DNA of 64,000 nt from Diploptera punctata (taxonomy: Eukaryota; Arthropoda; Insecta; Blattodea; Blaberidae): the NCBI GenBank assembly GCA_030220185.1, contig JASPKZ010007294.1, positions 1,314,001-1,378,000 of the forward strand, written 5' to 3'. The notes below the pieces were generated by a model, which had not been told where the DNA came from, made no database searches, and saw only the letters and a program-made list of their open reading frames with translations. Numbering within the stretch: the stretch's first letter is position 1; every line of letters starts with the position of its first letter. Positions 1 to 11,959 of the stretch are shown here, in pieces. A program made the translations under genes and the position numbers.

Positions 1-210
1 TAAGTTCAGGTTAGGTTCATGTTAAATTCAGGTTAGGTTCAAGTTGGGTTCATGTTAGCTTCAGGTAGGTTCAGGTTAAGTTCAGGCTAGGTTCATGTTA
101 GGTTCAGACTAGTTCAGGTTAGGTTCAGGTTAGGTTCATCTAGGTTCAAGCTTTTTAGGTTAGGTTCAGGCTAGGTTTAGGCTAGATTCAAGTTAGGTCC
201 AAGTTAAGTT
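1..210. repeat. Degenerate TTAGG-like short tandem repeat
   Basis: Reiterations of ggttcaggtta and ttaggttca variants with a period near 11 bases, drifting in sequence to about position 210. It resembles the insect telomere unit TTAGG combined with a TTCAGG variant, so it may be an interstitial telomere-like block or simply an unrelated minisatellite. It is too divergent to be an active telomere. Confidence 0.7.
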
Positions 211-230
211 TGGAGTAGATTCATGTTAAC

Positions 231-1200
231 CAATATGATAATGCTCATTTCCGCTATCAGTTTACTTTTCTTTTTTACGTATTTATTCATTCATTACTAA
301 GTCCTTGTACCACACACACATCTATACACAATTTATTTTATTAGGTGAAGAAATGGACAAGTTAGTCGTACACCAAATTCGATTATAGTTTATTGAATAA
401 CCTCGTGCCCTACAATGATAAGTAGATTATTCAATTAAAAAAAATGACTGACTTCTTATTCAGTTACAAAATAGCTCTCGCATTTTTTTGGAAAAAAAAT
501 ATATATTCGTCAATTTATATTTTATATACTGCTATAATAACTTGTGCGTCTTGGTTTTTTTACTTCAATATAAGTTGGCACACTCCTGGCATACAATCCC
601 TATTTTAATTTTATGTTGAACAACCTAGGTCACTGACATCCCTCCAATTCATCAATCCACCAGCCGCCACTGATTCTTTATGAGATATATTAAACTTTAG
701 TTTGTTGTTGGAAACTTAAATATGCTAGTCTTTTTAAGCAAAGACCAAGTCAGAATAACTCAGATTAGAATTTATTTCGGTTGCATTAGCATTCGATTGT
801 TCATTGTTTTCCGCTGGAATAAACTGTCTTTCTATGTTCCATGTTAAGAACTCTAAAAGATTTCCAGACCAAGAAAACATATGTGATACATTAAGAAAAC
901 AAATTACTTGAAGAAGTGTCCTTGTAAAACATAAGTACGCTGTTAATTTTAGTGGATGAAGGACGGAAAACATTTTTCTTCACAATGAGGATAACTCTTA
1001 TATGGCATCGAAGACAATTACATTGGCATAGTTAAGGCTGTCACAGAACTGAAAAAGAAAGTATACTATTCATCAACCAGTAATTTTTTACAAAATTCTA
1101 TTATAGGGTTTCATTATCTTGGACAGTGTGACGAAAATAATAAGCAAAGTTTTAGGTTTCGATTCGTTATATTTCTCTAAATAAAAAAATATATATCCTC
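231..1200. other. AT-rich spacer, nothing recognised
   Basis: No coding signature, tRNA-like box or repeat boundary was recognised. Short open frames here have no recognisable domain. Confidence 0.5.
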
Positions 1201-1204
1201 AATT

Positions 1205-1420
1205 TGTATCAAATCAGGGTCGGGTCGAGGAATGAGATGAGATGAAGCCCCTACGTATAACGGTCTACAAATTACAAGTGTGCCGATCGACCATCCCTGA
1301 CGCACGTTCACAGGGGCGGATGAATGAAATGAAACGAAATGGATGAAATGAATATGGAGAAATGGCGGAAAGAAATTTGTGGCAGGAGAAAAGGAGAAAC
1401 CCCGAGAAAAAGCTGCCCAA
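1205..1420 (+). repeat. Dispersed repeat, SINE-like, decayed
   Basis: The segment from 1213 to about 1280 (cagggtcgggtcgaggaatgag and following) is similar to the reverse complement of 20095-20170. The part after 1320, rich in gaaatgaaatgaatg-type words and ending near gaaaccccgag, resembles the body at 9775-9905. Recurrence at unlinked places marks it as an interspersed repeat; its class is inferred. Confidence 0.45.
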
Positions 1421-1424
1421 GTTC

Positions 1425-2705
1425 ATTTGTGGTTGTAATACTTACATATGGAGGAAAAATACTATATCAGTATGAGTTCGAAAATAAATTACTTGTCTTC
1501 TTTACATTAAAAATCTACCACACAGGCACTGCGTGAACAAAGCAAATTCCTCAGAATGTCGAATTTATGGTCATATTTTGCTCTTTTATGGAATATATAC
1601 TTTTCGTTAATAAAATCGTAAGGTATGTACCTAGTTGTGTTGCTGGTTTACAAAATAGAATTTACTTCTTTTAATTGATTCCTTTATGCCGAGTTTGGTT
1701 CCAAAGAAAACAAAATTTGCCGCAACTAGAACGTTAACAGACACACGCACACACATGCAGACTGACAAATAAATTAAAAAAAATACAATTATATATATCA
1801 GGGTGCAGCATAAGTCAGTTAATCGAAAATGGAAATATATTACCGTATTTTTCTGTAGCTTACAACACCTATAAAAAAACTACCGAAATTGTTCCCTAGT
1901 TAGCAAATTACCTCAAGCAGTAGTGTTTGAGATTGTATTCTGAAGGTCCCTCATTCAAACCCCAGTTTCAACCAATCTGATTTGTTTCCCTTTGCAACCA
2001 TGTGCAGTGGTTAACTCACATGCCTCACATATACGTTATCAAGGTCATTTTCGGTTTCAAACTGTATGGGGGCGCTGAGTATTTATAAAACATTTTCGAT
2101 GAACAATTTCACGGGAACAACCTCAATATCTACATTCCTTCGAGATTCGAAAAACAAACTCATATTGTTTTTTAACTAAATATAATAACTATATCTTTTT
2201 AACAGCAGTAATTTTGGTTAATGGTAGGGCCTATATAAATGAATCAGTAGTAAAATATTCAGACGCCTCAGAAAGATTCTTGTTCGGTAAGTTTACTACA
2301 TGCAATAACTAAAAGATATTGATTTCCTTTGTGTGAAAAGGATTGATTTTCTTTGTGTAAACATTATAAAGAATAATAAATTAACATAAATACATAGAAA
2401 GTAAATTTTGACTATATGATAGTTTTAACGGACACTTGGCGGGTGTTGATAGTGAATGATGATTCTACAGACGATGGGTATTTGGATGAGATAGTTGAAC
2501 TGTGTGACGGTGATTACTCATTACACACAACAAATTTGAAGTTTTTGTCGTTTGCAGAAATGATATGTGGTTTTAGTTAATTGGCATGCGCTGATTTCGA
2601 ATTTGAAGTCCGTTTTCCTCTATCCCCTAACAGGTTTTTGCGAGGAAATGTTGCTTTTTTTCGTTATATTTGGCATATTATTGCTTAACTGCATTTAGTT
2701 TCAAT
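1425..2705. other. AT-rich spacer, nothing recognised
   Basis: No feature recognised apart from short A/T homopolymers. Confidence 0.5.
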
Positions 2706-2718
2706 TTTTTTGCAATAA

Positions 2719-3108
2719 TATATATTTTTTTAGCAAATGCCCCAGGTTGTCTTTCGACATTCCTGGTGTTCTCTCCTGGCATGGCGTACTTGTAACCCAC
2801 TTCTGAGGTTGGGGCGCCTGGAAGGCGGGGTTACGTTGCCCCGAAGATTTGATGGGTGATGATGATAGTGCTTCGCCAGGTGAGTCCCTAATCCTAAGCT
2901 TAATCTAAGATGAATATGAATGATGATGATTGCGATGGCCATATGATTTCGGGGACCATTTGGGTCTTAAAGTTTTCCTGACATTTGTCTTCCGGGTGAG
3001 GAAAAACCCCGATAAAAACATCACCCAGAAAAACTGTCCCGACGGGGATCGAACCCGGACCCGCAGCGTGACAAGGCAGCACTCTACCTCGAGACCACAG
3101 CGGTGGAC
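2719..3108 (-). mobile_element. tRNA-derived SINE, family A (full length, minus strand)
   Basis: On the minus strand it starts gtccaccgctgtggtctcg, which holds the Pol III A-box-like segment, followed by a B-box-like gggttcgatcccc and a body with the words aaatgtcagga and ggtccccgaa. The 3' module ends in a cctggggcatt-type sequence plus an A/T-rich tail. It is flanked by the 11-bp direct repeat ttttgcaataa at 2708-2718 and 3109-3119, a target-site duplication that fixes both ends. The copy at 8961-9343 matches over its whole length. Confidence 0.88.
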
Positions 3109-4541
3109 TTTTGCAATAACATTGCTAGAAGCAATTGATCTACGTAAAACCAAATCATGTAACATCCAAAAAGTTAAAATATTTTTCTAAGAAGGATAAA
3201 TGAGTAGTTACATTACAATACATGCTTAAATTGTAACAAAAATCCAACCTTTCAGCACTTCTTCCTGAATGACTTATGCCGATAAGATGGCTACAAAACA
3301 TTTGTGATAAGTTGCCAGCAGTAATCAGCAAGCATGCTAGTCACTGATTTCCCTTTGTAACGCCTTTCCATTTCTAAAATTTCTTGGTGGAACCTTTCGC
3401 CATGTTCACCAAGTTCGGAGGAAAACAATCCAAGTGTGAATGCAGAAAGTGTATCTTAAGGGACATATTGCATCCCATTAATATGTAAGCCCTCACAAGT
3501 CTTCCACTAAGTCTCTATACTTTTCTGCTCTATAGTTTCCCAGAAAATTCATGCACACTTATTTGAAGGCAAGCCAGGCATTTTTCTCAACTGGAGTGAG
3601 AGTCCTCTCGAATACAGCATCATCAAGGAGATTGCATATTTGAGGACCTATAAAATTGCCTTCTTTTAGTTTAGCCTCACTTAACCTTTGAAATTTCGCT
3701 CTTAAATATTGGAAAGACCTGCCTGACTTGTCTATTGTCTTCGCGAAGTTCTTCATCAACCCCAGCTTTGCATGTAATGGTGGCAAAAATATTTTAGTTG
3801 CATCAACAAGCGGCCGGTTTTCACACTTTCTTGTCCTACTACTGAAGTTTCTCTTGATGGCCACTCCCTAATTTCATAATGATTATGCTTATCACACAAG
3901 AAACAGCAAAATTTTGTGAATTCTGGCTGCATCCCTCTTATCATGCCTATTACTTTTAGATCTGCACAAATCTTCCAACCATGTTCTGCATAATTCAAAA
4001 CCTTAAGATTTCATCATAGTAATGGAATAGGCAACTGACACAGATGGATATACATTCCCGTAATGCAAAAGAACGGCCTTTAAACTCAATTTCGACGAGT
4101 CTATGAAGAGACGCCATTCTTGAGAATTATGTTCTCTTCCCAATTCAACCATTAGACCGTTAATACCATTGCAGTAAAACAACTGTTCTTTTTCTGTGAA
4201 GAGTGGCGACTTCTGTAAGTGATTTTTGTGCTTGGTTGTAATAATAGGTTCCATTCCTGAAGTCAAGATGATAAAATCTCTGCCAATTGTTTATTTTGTT
4301 TCAAGTCTCTTGCAAGATAATTTAATTCAGCTTGTGAGCTTGTGATATCGAATGTGGTTCTCGAGATACATTGAAGTCAGGAACACATCAGTAGAGGAAC
4401 TAGAGCCAGCAGATGTATTTTCTTCCTCCAAAATCCATTTTTAGGAGGTTTCGGAACTTGCAAAGAATCACTAATTAACAGAACGCATGGCTGACCGCAA
4501 ATTTGGATACTGAATAGAATGCTTATTTTTTAAAGTGAAAC

Positions 4542-4553
4542 TAGATATATATT
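4542..4553. repeat. Target-site duplication, left copy
   Basis: The 12-bp sequence tagatatatatt is repeated exactly at 7274-7285 and brackets the whole inverted Penelope-like pair. Confidence 0.7.
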
Positions 4554-6099
4554 AAAATATATATGTAGTCAATATGCCCATTTCACCAATTAATGTTTTA
4601 AAATGGTCAACAAGTTTCTACAGCCAAGCTGTCATTCTCAAGACCAGATATTGACTGAAGACAGAATTGATAATAAGTAAAGAAACAAATTCAGTTAAAA
4701 ACAAACTACGTCACATGACGCAATCATTCATAAGTGAACAATAAAACATACTAAAACTAATCCTCTTTTGTTTCAATTAGAGAAAAGAGGACGCTGTACG
4801 GAATAGGGCCCTTATCTTTATTCATTATTTTATCCTTATTTTTATAAATTTCCAAACTTTCAAGGACGTTAAGGAATTTGAAATCCATGACCGAACGAAC
4901 CAGCCTAAGGTTACTTTATTGATAGCATGACCGTACTCAGAAATATGTTGGGCAACTCCAGATTTTTCAATTCTGTTGAGTCTGAAATGGGCAATATGTT
5001 CATTAAATCTAGTTAAATGGATCTTCTGGTTTGCCCAACATATTTCAAGTCACAGTCATTGCATCCAATTTCATAAATACGGATTTCTCTATACAATCGA
5101 CTTTATCTTTAGGGTTTCCAAGTACACTATTTAATGTCAAAGTGGAAGTAAAAATCAATTTAGTATCTAGTCCTTTGAATATCTTGTTCAAACCTCTAGT
5201 TAAAGAGGGAACGTACGGCAAAATTGCAAAATTAGCTTTATTAATAGGAGAATGGAAGGCTGTAGAATCAGTAATAAGTTTTCTAAATTCAAATTTACGA
5301 ATCAAATTATCAATAATATTTCCATTGAAACCATTACACTTAGCAATATCTTTAATGGTTTGTAATTCCTTATGATATCTATTTTTACTTAACGGAAAAG
5401 TGGTAAGACGGTGAACTAAAAAATTGAAACTGGCCATTTTATGTTGATTACAATGGTACGAATCTGCCGTGATATATCTAAATGTACTGGTTTCTTTCCT
5501 ATAAATATCAAATTCTAATCTATAATTATTTCTAATTATTATCATATCTAGAAAGGGCAGCCTTCCATTCTCCTCCTCTTCATAAGTAAAATTTATGCTG
5601 GGAGTCCGGTCATTTAATATTTCAACAAATTCCTGTACATTGCATTTTTTGGTATCAAAAATAGCAAAAATGTCGTCAACATATCTGAGCCAGAACCTGG
5701 GAAATAATCTAATTCCTTTTCAAGCTCTGTCTCAAATCTGCTCATAAAAAGATCAGCTAGGAAAGGAGACAATGAATTACCCATTGCGGTTCCTTCCTTT
5801 TGTTCATAAAACTTATTATTAAATTGAAAAATGTTCTGATTCATGCAAAGTTCCGTTAACTTGATATATTGATTTACAATATGGGGCTCCAATTTATTAT
5901 GTAGTAGTAAGTCTTCCAAGTAACTCAGCGTCTGAGGTATAGGTATACTAGGAAAGAGAGATTTCACATCAAAAGAAATTAAAATCTCTCCATCCTTCAG
6001 CTCGATATTCTTAGTTTTCTCAATGAATTCCAGCGAATTCTTAACAGCAAAGCCGGACTGTGGTAGGGGTAGATTACCAAACTCACGACTCAACCATTT
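4554..6099 (-). mobile_element. Penelope-like retroelement, left copy of a head-to-head pair
   Basis: On the minus strand the reverse transcriptase part lies at 6093-5614, with FDVKSLFPSIP and the conserved GTAMGNSLSPFLADL segment. A one-base frameshift falls just before the YVDD catalytic motif, which is readable near 5670-5686 in another frame. The next open frame, 5545-5045, carries the RT thumb and linker. The GIY-YIG nuclease part follows down to about 4800, out of frame. The RT N-terminus is missing, so the copy is 5'-truncated at about 6099, where the second copy starts in the opposite direction. RT plus GIY-YIG is diagnostic for Penelope-like elements. Confidence 0.85.
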
Positions 6100-7273
6100 A
6101 GATATGTTGACGACATTTTTGCTATTTTTGATACCAAAAAATGCAATGTACAGGAATTTGTTGAAATATTAAATGACCGGACTCCCAGCATAAATTTTAC
6201 TTATGAAGAGGAGGAGAATGGAAGGCTGCCCTTTCTAGATATGATAATAATTAGAAATAATTATAGATTAGAATTTGATATTTATAGGAAAGAAACCAGT
6301 ACATTTAGATATATCACGGCAGATTCGTACCATTGTAATCAACATAAAATGGCCAGTTTCAATTTTTTAGTTCACCGTCTTACCACTTTTCCGTTAAGTA
6401 AAAATAGATATCATAAGGAATTACAAACCATTAAAAATATCGCTAAGTGTAATGGTTTCAATGGAAATATTATTGATAATTTGATTCGTAAATTTGAATT
6501 TAGAAAACTTATTACTGATTCTACAGCCTTCCATTCTCCTATTAATAAAGCTAATTTTGCAATTATGCCGTACGTTCCCTCTTTAACTAGAGGTTTGAAC
6601 AAGATATTCAAAGGATTAGATACTAAAATTAATTTTTACTTCCACTTTGACATTAAATAGTGTACTTGGAAACCCTAAAGATAAAGTCGATTGTTTAAAA
6701 AAATCCGGTATTTATGAAATTGGATGCAATGACTGTGATATGAAATATGTTGGGCAAACCAGAAGATCCATTTTAACTAGATTTAATGAACATATTGCCC
6801 ATTTTGGACTTAACAGAATTGAAAAATCTGGAGTTGCCCAGCATATTTCTGATTACGGTCATGCTATCAATAAAAGTAACCTTAGGCTGATTCGTTCGGT
6901 CATGGATTTCAAATTCCTTAACGTCCTTGAAAGTTTGGAAATTTATAAAAATAAGGATAAAATAATGAATAAAGACAAGGGCCCTATTCCGTACAGCGTC
7001 CTCTTTTCTCTAATTGAAACAAAAGAGGATTAGTTTTAGTATGTTTTATTGTTCACTTATGAATGATTGCGTCATGTGACGTAGTTTGTTTTTAACTGAA
7101 TTTGTTTCTTTACTCATTATCAATTCTGTCTTCAGTCAATATCTGGTCTTGAGAATGACAGCTTGGCTGTAGAAACTTGTTGACCATTTTAAAACATTAA
7201 TTGGTGAAATGGGCATATTGATTACATATATATTTTAATATTATATCACCAAGAAGATCACTTGTGTATTAAA
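6100..7273 (+). mobile_element. Penelope-like retroelement, right copy of a head-to-head pair
   Basis: This copy begins abruptly at agatatgttgacgac, encoding the YVDD motif, so it is more severely 5'-truncated than its partner. Frames at 6241-6660 and 6647-7033 are split by a frameshift. The second encodes a complete-looking GIY-YIG nuclease domain (SGIYEIGCNDCDMKYVGQTR) and ends GPIPYSVLFSLIETKED. Its sequence is nearly the reverse complement of 4554-5686. The 3' end extends about 30 bases beyond the region shared with the left copy. Confidence 0.85.
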
Positions 7274-7285
7274 TAGATATATATT
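7274..7285. repeat. Target-site duplication, right copy
   Basis: The sequence tagatatatatt is identical to 4542-4553. Just beyond it the interrupted gene's reading frame (CYFCMVNI on the minus strand) resumes. Confidence 0.7.
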
Positions 7286-7589
7286 GACCATACAGAAATA
7301 ACAGTCAGTGATGTGGTCCGTAGGTTCCCACCACAACATTGGAATGGCAAATGACATGCACGAATGCGAACCTTTTAACCACCCTATTAAAATCCTTTGG
7401 TAGTTTCTACAGCAAGAATTGGGGACCCAATATTTACCAGTATCCCAAAATTTACTACAGTTCCCGAAATGTAAACTGTACGCCCTTATAACTAGTTGAA
7501 TGATAGTTCTGCGCTGCGATGTTGTACTATACTCTCCGCGTACGTAAAATAATAATTTAGGAGAATTCTTACAGCGGCGAGACATTAAA

Positions 7590-8945
7590 AAATTATAAAA
7601 ACACTAACACTTACGTATTAAAATATTTTTTAGTAGATTGTTTTAATTCAATTTCTTTATAATGATACACAATGATACATATATCGACACATCACAATCA
7701 CAGTGATTAACTCGTAATGTAAGACGAACTGCATAGAACGAGGTGTTACAAGACACTACTTTACGTATTTGACAGTGGCAATCAGGACATTCTGTACACC
7801 TGAGTATTCCAACCCCTAAGAGTAATATAACTGCGCGAAATAAAAATAAGGTTGATCAGATTGAGAGACAATAGCGCCTGCAAGTCTCACGGAAACGATC
7901 ACTTCTTCTAAAGGTTGTCGTGGAAATATCTGATCCGGTTAGGTGATTGGAAAAAAAAAAACTAATATTTTCGTCTTCTGCGAGTCCGAAAACATAGTTA
8001 TTGATACATTTCGAGTCTGCGAGTAATTCTTTGTTGTTGTGTGTTATTATAAGTGCATCATCATATGTGATTTCATAATTATCTGATACAAATTGGTCGC
8101 GATTTCAAACTCTACCTGGGCCGATGGACTTTTTAGGATAGAAGAATCCAGATAACAAGTGTCTCGAGTTGGAACATTTTCAGGTTCGTAAAATAACTTC
8201 AAGCATTCGTTACAGGTCACTGAGAAAAATCGAATCGACCTTTCCCATCCAAGGAAGAACTAAGTAGCATACTACGTGCTTTCTTAAGACGATGACCTAA
8301 CCACTTCTTCGAGAAATAGGCATAACTAAATTAGCTTGGTTATGTAACTCCCGCAAGGGAGCATTTTGTCCCACGTGGGTATGTATTGATATAGCATACA
8401 TAATTTTTTCCCATCTCAAATTACGCGCCAACGCATCGCATTACCCCATCCGAACCTATATTGAAATAAAATAATATATTGTGAATCACTGCACTTCGTT
8501 GTTATAAATTAGAACTCTACCATCCTTTTTAAGGGGTATTATTAGTTACTCGGACGCAGCAAGCCCCAAAAAGTCCCCTAACATCTTTAGACAATCGTAA
8601 TTAACTTATCTTAATCGTCTTGTCTAGTGAATGTTGTGCATTTTATTAAACGTTTGTGTTGCCTGGGAGATCAACCCGGAATTTAGCTGCTCCCTTTGGA
8701 ATAAAAATATTGATAAAATTCCATTTGATTAAATTTTTTCAAATAAAGTCACTTTAGGTAAAGTTTGCATGTTCGTTCGTTGTAAAAAATGTAGACTACA
8801 CATATTATCGTAACATTTAAAAAGCCCTCCTTGCACGTTGTGACTGTGTAAAGCTCCGTGAGGCATGGGGCACGTTAAATATGGTGAAGTGCTAGGCGGA
8901 AAATGATAATTGCAGACTAATTTTGCTAATTAAATATTACAAGTT
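7590..8945. other. Spacer, nothing recognised
   Basis: No coding domain, RNA gene or repeat boundary recognised. Confidence 0.45.
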
Positions 8946-8960
8946 CCTTATTCAATCGTA

Positions 8961-9343
8961 GTCCACCGCTGTGGTCTCAAGGTAGCGTGATGCCTTGTCA
9001 TGCAGCGGGCCCGGTTTTGATCCCCGGTCGAGACAGTTTCCTGGGTGAGGTTTTTTTCGGGTTCTTCCTCACCTGAAAGATAAATGTCAGGAAAATTTAA
9101 GGCCTAAACGGTCCCCGAACACCATCTGGCCATCATTATCATCAATATCATATTCGCCTAATTAGATTAAGTTTAGTTTAATACCTCTCCTGGCGTATCA
9201 TTACCATCATAATCAACTCTCATATCATCGGGGCAGCGTAACCCCACCTTTCAGGCGCCCCAACCTCAGAAGTGTGTTACAAGTACGCCATTCCAGGAGA
9301 GAACACCAGAAATGTCGAAATGACAACCTCGGGCATTAAAAAT
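8961..9343 (+). mobile_element. tRNA-derived SINE, family A (full length)
   Basis: This plus-strand copy of the SINE at 2719-3108 has the same gtccaccgctgtggtctc head, a B-box-like ccggttttgatcccc, the aaatgtcaggaaaa body and the cacc/gcgtaacccc 3' module ending gggcatta. Flanks tattcaatcg (8949-8958) and tatttaatcg (9344-9353) look like a 10-bp target-site duplication with one mismatch. Confidence 0.85.
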
Positions 9344-9489
9344 TATTTAATCGCTCTGTTATGAACCTATAGTCTATACCCTCTGCTTTATCACTTCCCT
9401 TTAGTGAATTCAGTCATGAAAAAATAAAAAAAAATATGTATAGGCCTATCTTCATCGATTATTTGTTGTGGGCATCAAAATAAATGTTA

Positions 9490-9735
9490 CAAAAATATAT
9501 GGGCCTCCCTCTCCTTGAGGGAATAAATTTTCTTATGGAATATTGGCCAGTATGGGACCGGTGCCCACCGAGCATCGTGAGGCATTAGGGTAGCTACAAT
9601 AAATAGCGGCTTCAGGTTGAGAAAACCAGTTGTAACGACTGGGGGCCGACATGCTAACCCATATGTCACCCCTACACTGACTGGATAATCGTAGGCCTAT
9701 ACCTCTGTGATGAACACATGTAGGTGTGAGGGTAA
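9490..9735. repeat. Dispersed repeat sharing a ~120-bp core with 11960-12075
   Basis: The core from gcggcttcaggttgagaaaa to the end of the region recurs, diverged, at 11966-12075; shared words are gagaaaaccag, taacgactggggg and atatg. Class and strand are not known. Short open frames here have no domain support. Confidence 0.55.
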
Positions 9736-9754
9736 AAGGGCTATCGCGCCATGC

Positions 9755-10010
9755 AAGTGGATGCCAACCAAACTATTTTTCCTAACATGAGTGAGGTGAA
9801 GCGTGAAATGAAATTAATGAGTGAGAATTGAAATGACGTGAAGTGGAGGGAAGGGAACATTGACAGTGGTTGGTGGGTAGAAATGCGGGAAATGAGAGAA
9901 CCCCGATAGAAACCACAAAATCCCGGTAAGGCCCACAACTAATACACTATAGAACCGCCAGGTTTCGAACCTGGGATCCCAGTCGGGTAATCCGCGGACT
10001 AGCTACACGT
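9755..10010 (-). mobile_element. tRNA-derived SINE-like repeat, minus strand
   Basis: On the minus strand gtgtagctagtccgcgg (A-box-like) precedes ccaggttcgaaacctgg (B-box with a perfect T-arm-like stem; GGTTCGAAACC is the reverse complement of 9961-9971). A purine-rich body with aaatg words follows toward 9760. It belongs to a different family from the SINE at 8961. Ends are approximate. Confidence 0.6.
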
Positions 10011-10233
10011 CTTTCGAAACGGTTAGTTGTATTAACATGCGAATGACTCGCCTGATTATGGGATTTTTACAAAACAAAATATTTTGTTCCTAGTATTCCT
10101 CCAAATCCGTTATTAATGTTTCTAACAACCTTTGTAATAATATCAGTGCTTGTTTCTAATTTTTTAAAATTATGTTTTTTGCTGTAACTTAATTCTCGAA
10201 GTGAAATTATTACAAATAAATTGTTATTTTTGT

Positions 10234-10309
10234 TTATATTATTTTCAGTCTGATCATCTTACCTGAATATTAATGTTGAGGTAAGATGATCCGACTGAAA
10301 ATAATATAA
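10234..10309. repeat. Near-perfect hairpin (31-bp stem, 14-nt loop)
   Basis: Arms 10234-10264 and 10279-10309 are reverse complements with one mismatch, around the loop gaatattaatgttg. It could be a tiny palindromic MITE, a replication or repair palindrome, or a precursor-like hairpin RNA. No open frame overlaps it. Confidence 0.85.
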
Positions 10310-10900
10310 TTAAAAAACCTCAAAATATCACTTCCTGAAATTGAATGTGATTTTTATGTTTTATTGATTTTTGAGCACGTAGTAACATTAATAAAAATCT
10401 TGTTCTTGTAATCCAAAATTGAGGGTCTACATGTCAGCCGACAAATTTATAATTTTGATTTTGTTACATGAATTACGAAGCTGCAAAATTATTTATATTA
10501 AACAGTACATTTGATGGGAGTTGAATGTTTATCCTTTATGATAGTGTAGATTTCTGTAAGTTTTACAATTTATATAGTGCTGCCACGTATACCTTAATAT
10601 ATATTTTTTTTGGGAATGAGGAATATAAGCATGCACAAGAATTATGAAATATTTCTATAAAACTAATGACAACGATCTTAAGTGAGAGAAAGATTCAACT
10701 TCTCATGTATTTGCATATCATCTAAAGCTGGGAAGCTCTCTTGTGGAAGTTACTACTAAACTAATGTCCTTAGGTTTATTTCCGTATAAATATTAGCGAG
10801 TTACAGCTGGCCATCTCATCGCCTTAAATAGAGTTCCAGTAGGCAACTAAACTACACTTACATTGGAAAGATCAATTACATTTTGATCCATGGCTTAATT
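10310..10900. other. AT-rich spacer, nothing recognised
   Basis: No feature recognised. Confidence 0.5.
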
Positions 10901-10904
10901 TAGG

Positions 10905-11095
10905 CATGGTGTACTTTCATGACCCTAAAAATCTTCAGACTCTGGTCCCGAGTTAACGTCCCTCCGGGAGGACTTTGTTCGCTCAATATCCATCTAATAT
11001 CATCCATAGACCCCGGCCGGGTGTGAACCCAGGACCAGAGGGAAGGAACTAAACGTCTAGCCTAACGAATTTGATTCTCATGGACACACAGGATA
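10905..11095 (-). mobile_element. Possible tRNA-derived SINE, minus strand
   Basis: The minus strand contains a B-box-like ctgggttcacaccc (about 11019-11032) preceded by ttaggctagacg as a weak A box, with a GC-richer body than its surroundings. Only one copy is visible, so the call rests on the box arrangement alone. Confidence 0.4.
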
Positions 11096-11099
11096 AAAG

Positions 11100-11955
11100 G
11101 GGCCTGAAGAGGATAATCTGAATAATGAGTTGTTTATTGAACGTATTGAATAGCACGACTAATCTACATGTACAGTGGAGTGTAATTCTCGTACTTCATG
11201 TTACTGTATGTATTCTCTTCGTGAAAACCCTGTATGTTTATAGTACAATAAACTTTTAAGTTTAATTTACCTTTAGACCTTTTGTAAATTAAAGATTGCT
11301 GGTTCAAATTTTGCAAACTACTTCCAAGTCATTAGTTAGATGTCATCCGGAGGCTTTAAGAGGACAGTTTATGTGGGATACCCAGCTTGAAAGTTCAGAG
11401 ATAAGTTGCATGAAATTAAAAGCCCTTGTCATCCCAATTTTATAACGTCGTTACTAAAATCTGCACACTAAAGCAAAATAAAGATATTGTAAACTACTAT
11501 AGATTGCGTTCTACAAAATTAGTTATTGTGAGTCTCATCGTATGCATATTACCGTTACAGGGTAATATGTTAAAGGGAATTTTGAAATTAAACATACTTA
11601 AAAATTATTAATTACAATATAGTAATAAGTTATTATTTCTATGGTCATAGAAACGTTATTAGGAATGTTGAAGAAAACAGATGTAGACACAAGCCAGTTT
11701 TGATCTTCAAAGCTGTTTTTTATGTAGAGATTAGGCTGTGTAAGTCAATGTAACTTATAGGAACTTACATTTTACTTGGTCAGCTCTTTTGTACCTTAGT
11801 AAGTGTCCATGTTTTACAGAAAATTTTCCATTCATTTATATTTAAGGACATCTACCGGGTATTTTCCCATGACACTTTCCGGTTGTTTAGAAGTTCTAGT
11901 AAACAATCATCCCATGTGCGGTGTGTATTGAGACAGTGAAAAATTCCATTATCTA
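11100..11955. other. Spacer, nothing recognised
   Basis: Open frames here (up to 61 codons) have no recognisable domain. Confidence 0.5.
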
Positions 11956-11959
11956 CAAG

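Larger units (their letters stand above)
3300..7585 (-). pseudogene. Decayed gene of an uncharacterised multicopy arthropod family, split by a Penelope-like insertion
   Basis: Read on the minus strand, the N-terminal part is at 7585-7286: it begins MSRRCKNSP and contains a cysteine-rich stretch ending TDCYFCMVNI. After the inserted retroelement (4554-7273) the frame resumes with LKNKHSIQYPN near 4520. It continues through EWRLFIDSSKLSLKAVLLH (about 4140-4050), NYAEHGWKICADLKVIG, FCCFLCDKHNH, LPPLHAKLGLMKNFAKTID and EGNFIGPQICNLLDD, to a frameshifted C-terminus with HSHLD, ERFHQ-like and ADYCW-like words near 3300-3430. I recognise this as a protein family seen in many copies in arthropod and cnidarian genomes, but I know no function for it. 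Several frameshifts and stops make it a pseudogene. The related C-terminal fragment at 25300-25800 shows it is dispersed. Confidence 0.75.

Noticed and set aside
734..973. 79-codon minus-strand frame
   Set aside because: No domain, no neighbour support, and of a length expected by chance in AT-rich DNA.
2900..3190. Overlapping 60-86-codon frames on both strands
   Set aside because: They lie within the SINE and recur at its other copies; non-coding RNA-type element.
5031..5375. 114-codon plus-strand frame
   Set aside because: Antisense shadow of the Penelope-like left copy.
10234..10309. Confident microRNA call
   Set aside because: Stem length fits, but without small-RNA data or conservation a palindrome or MITE is equally likely.
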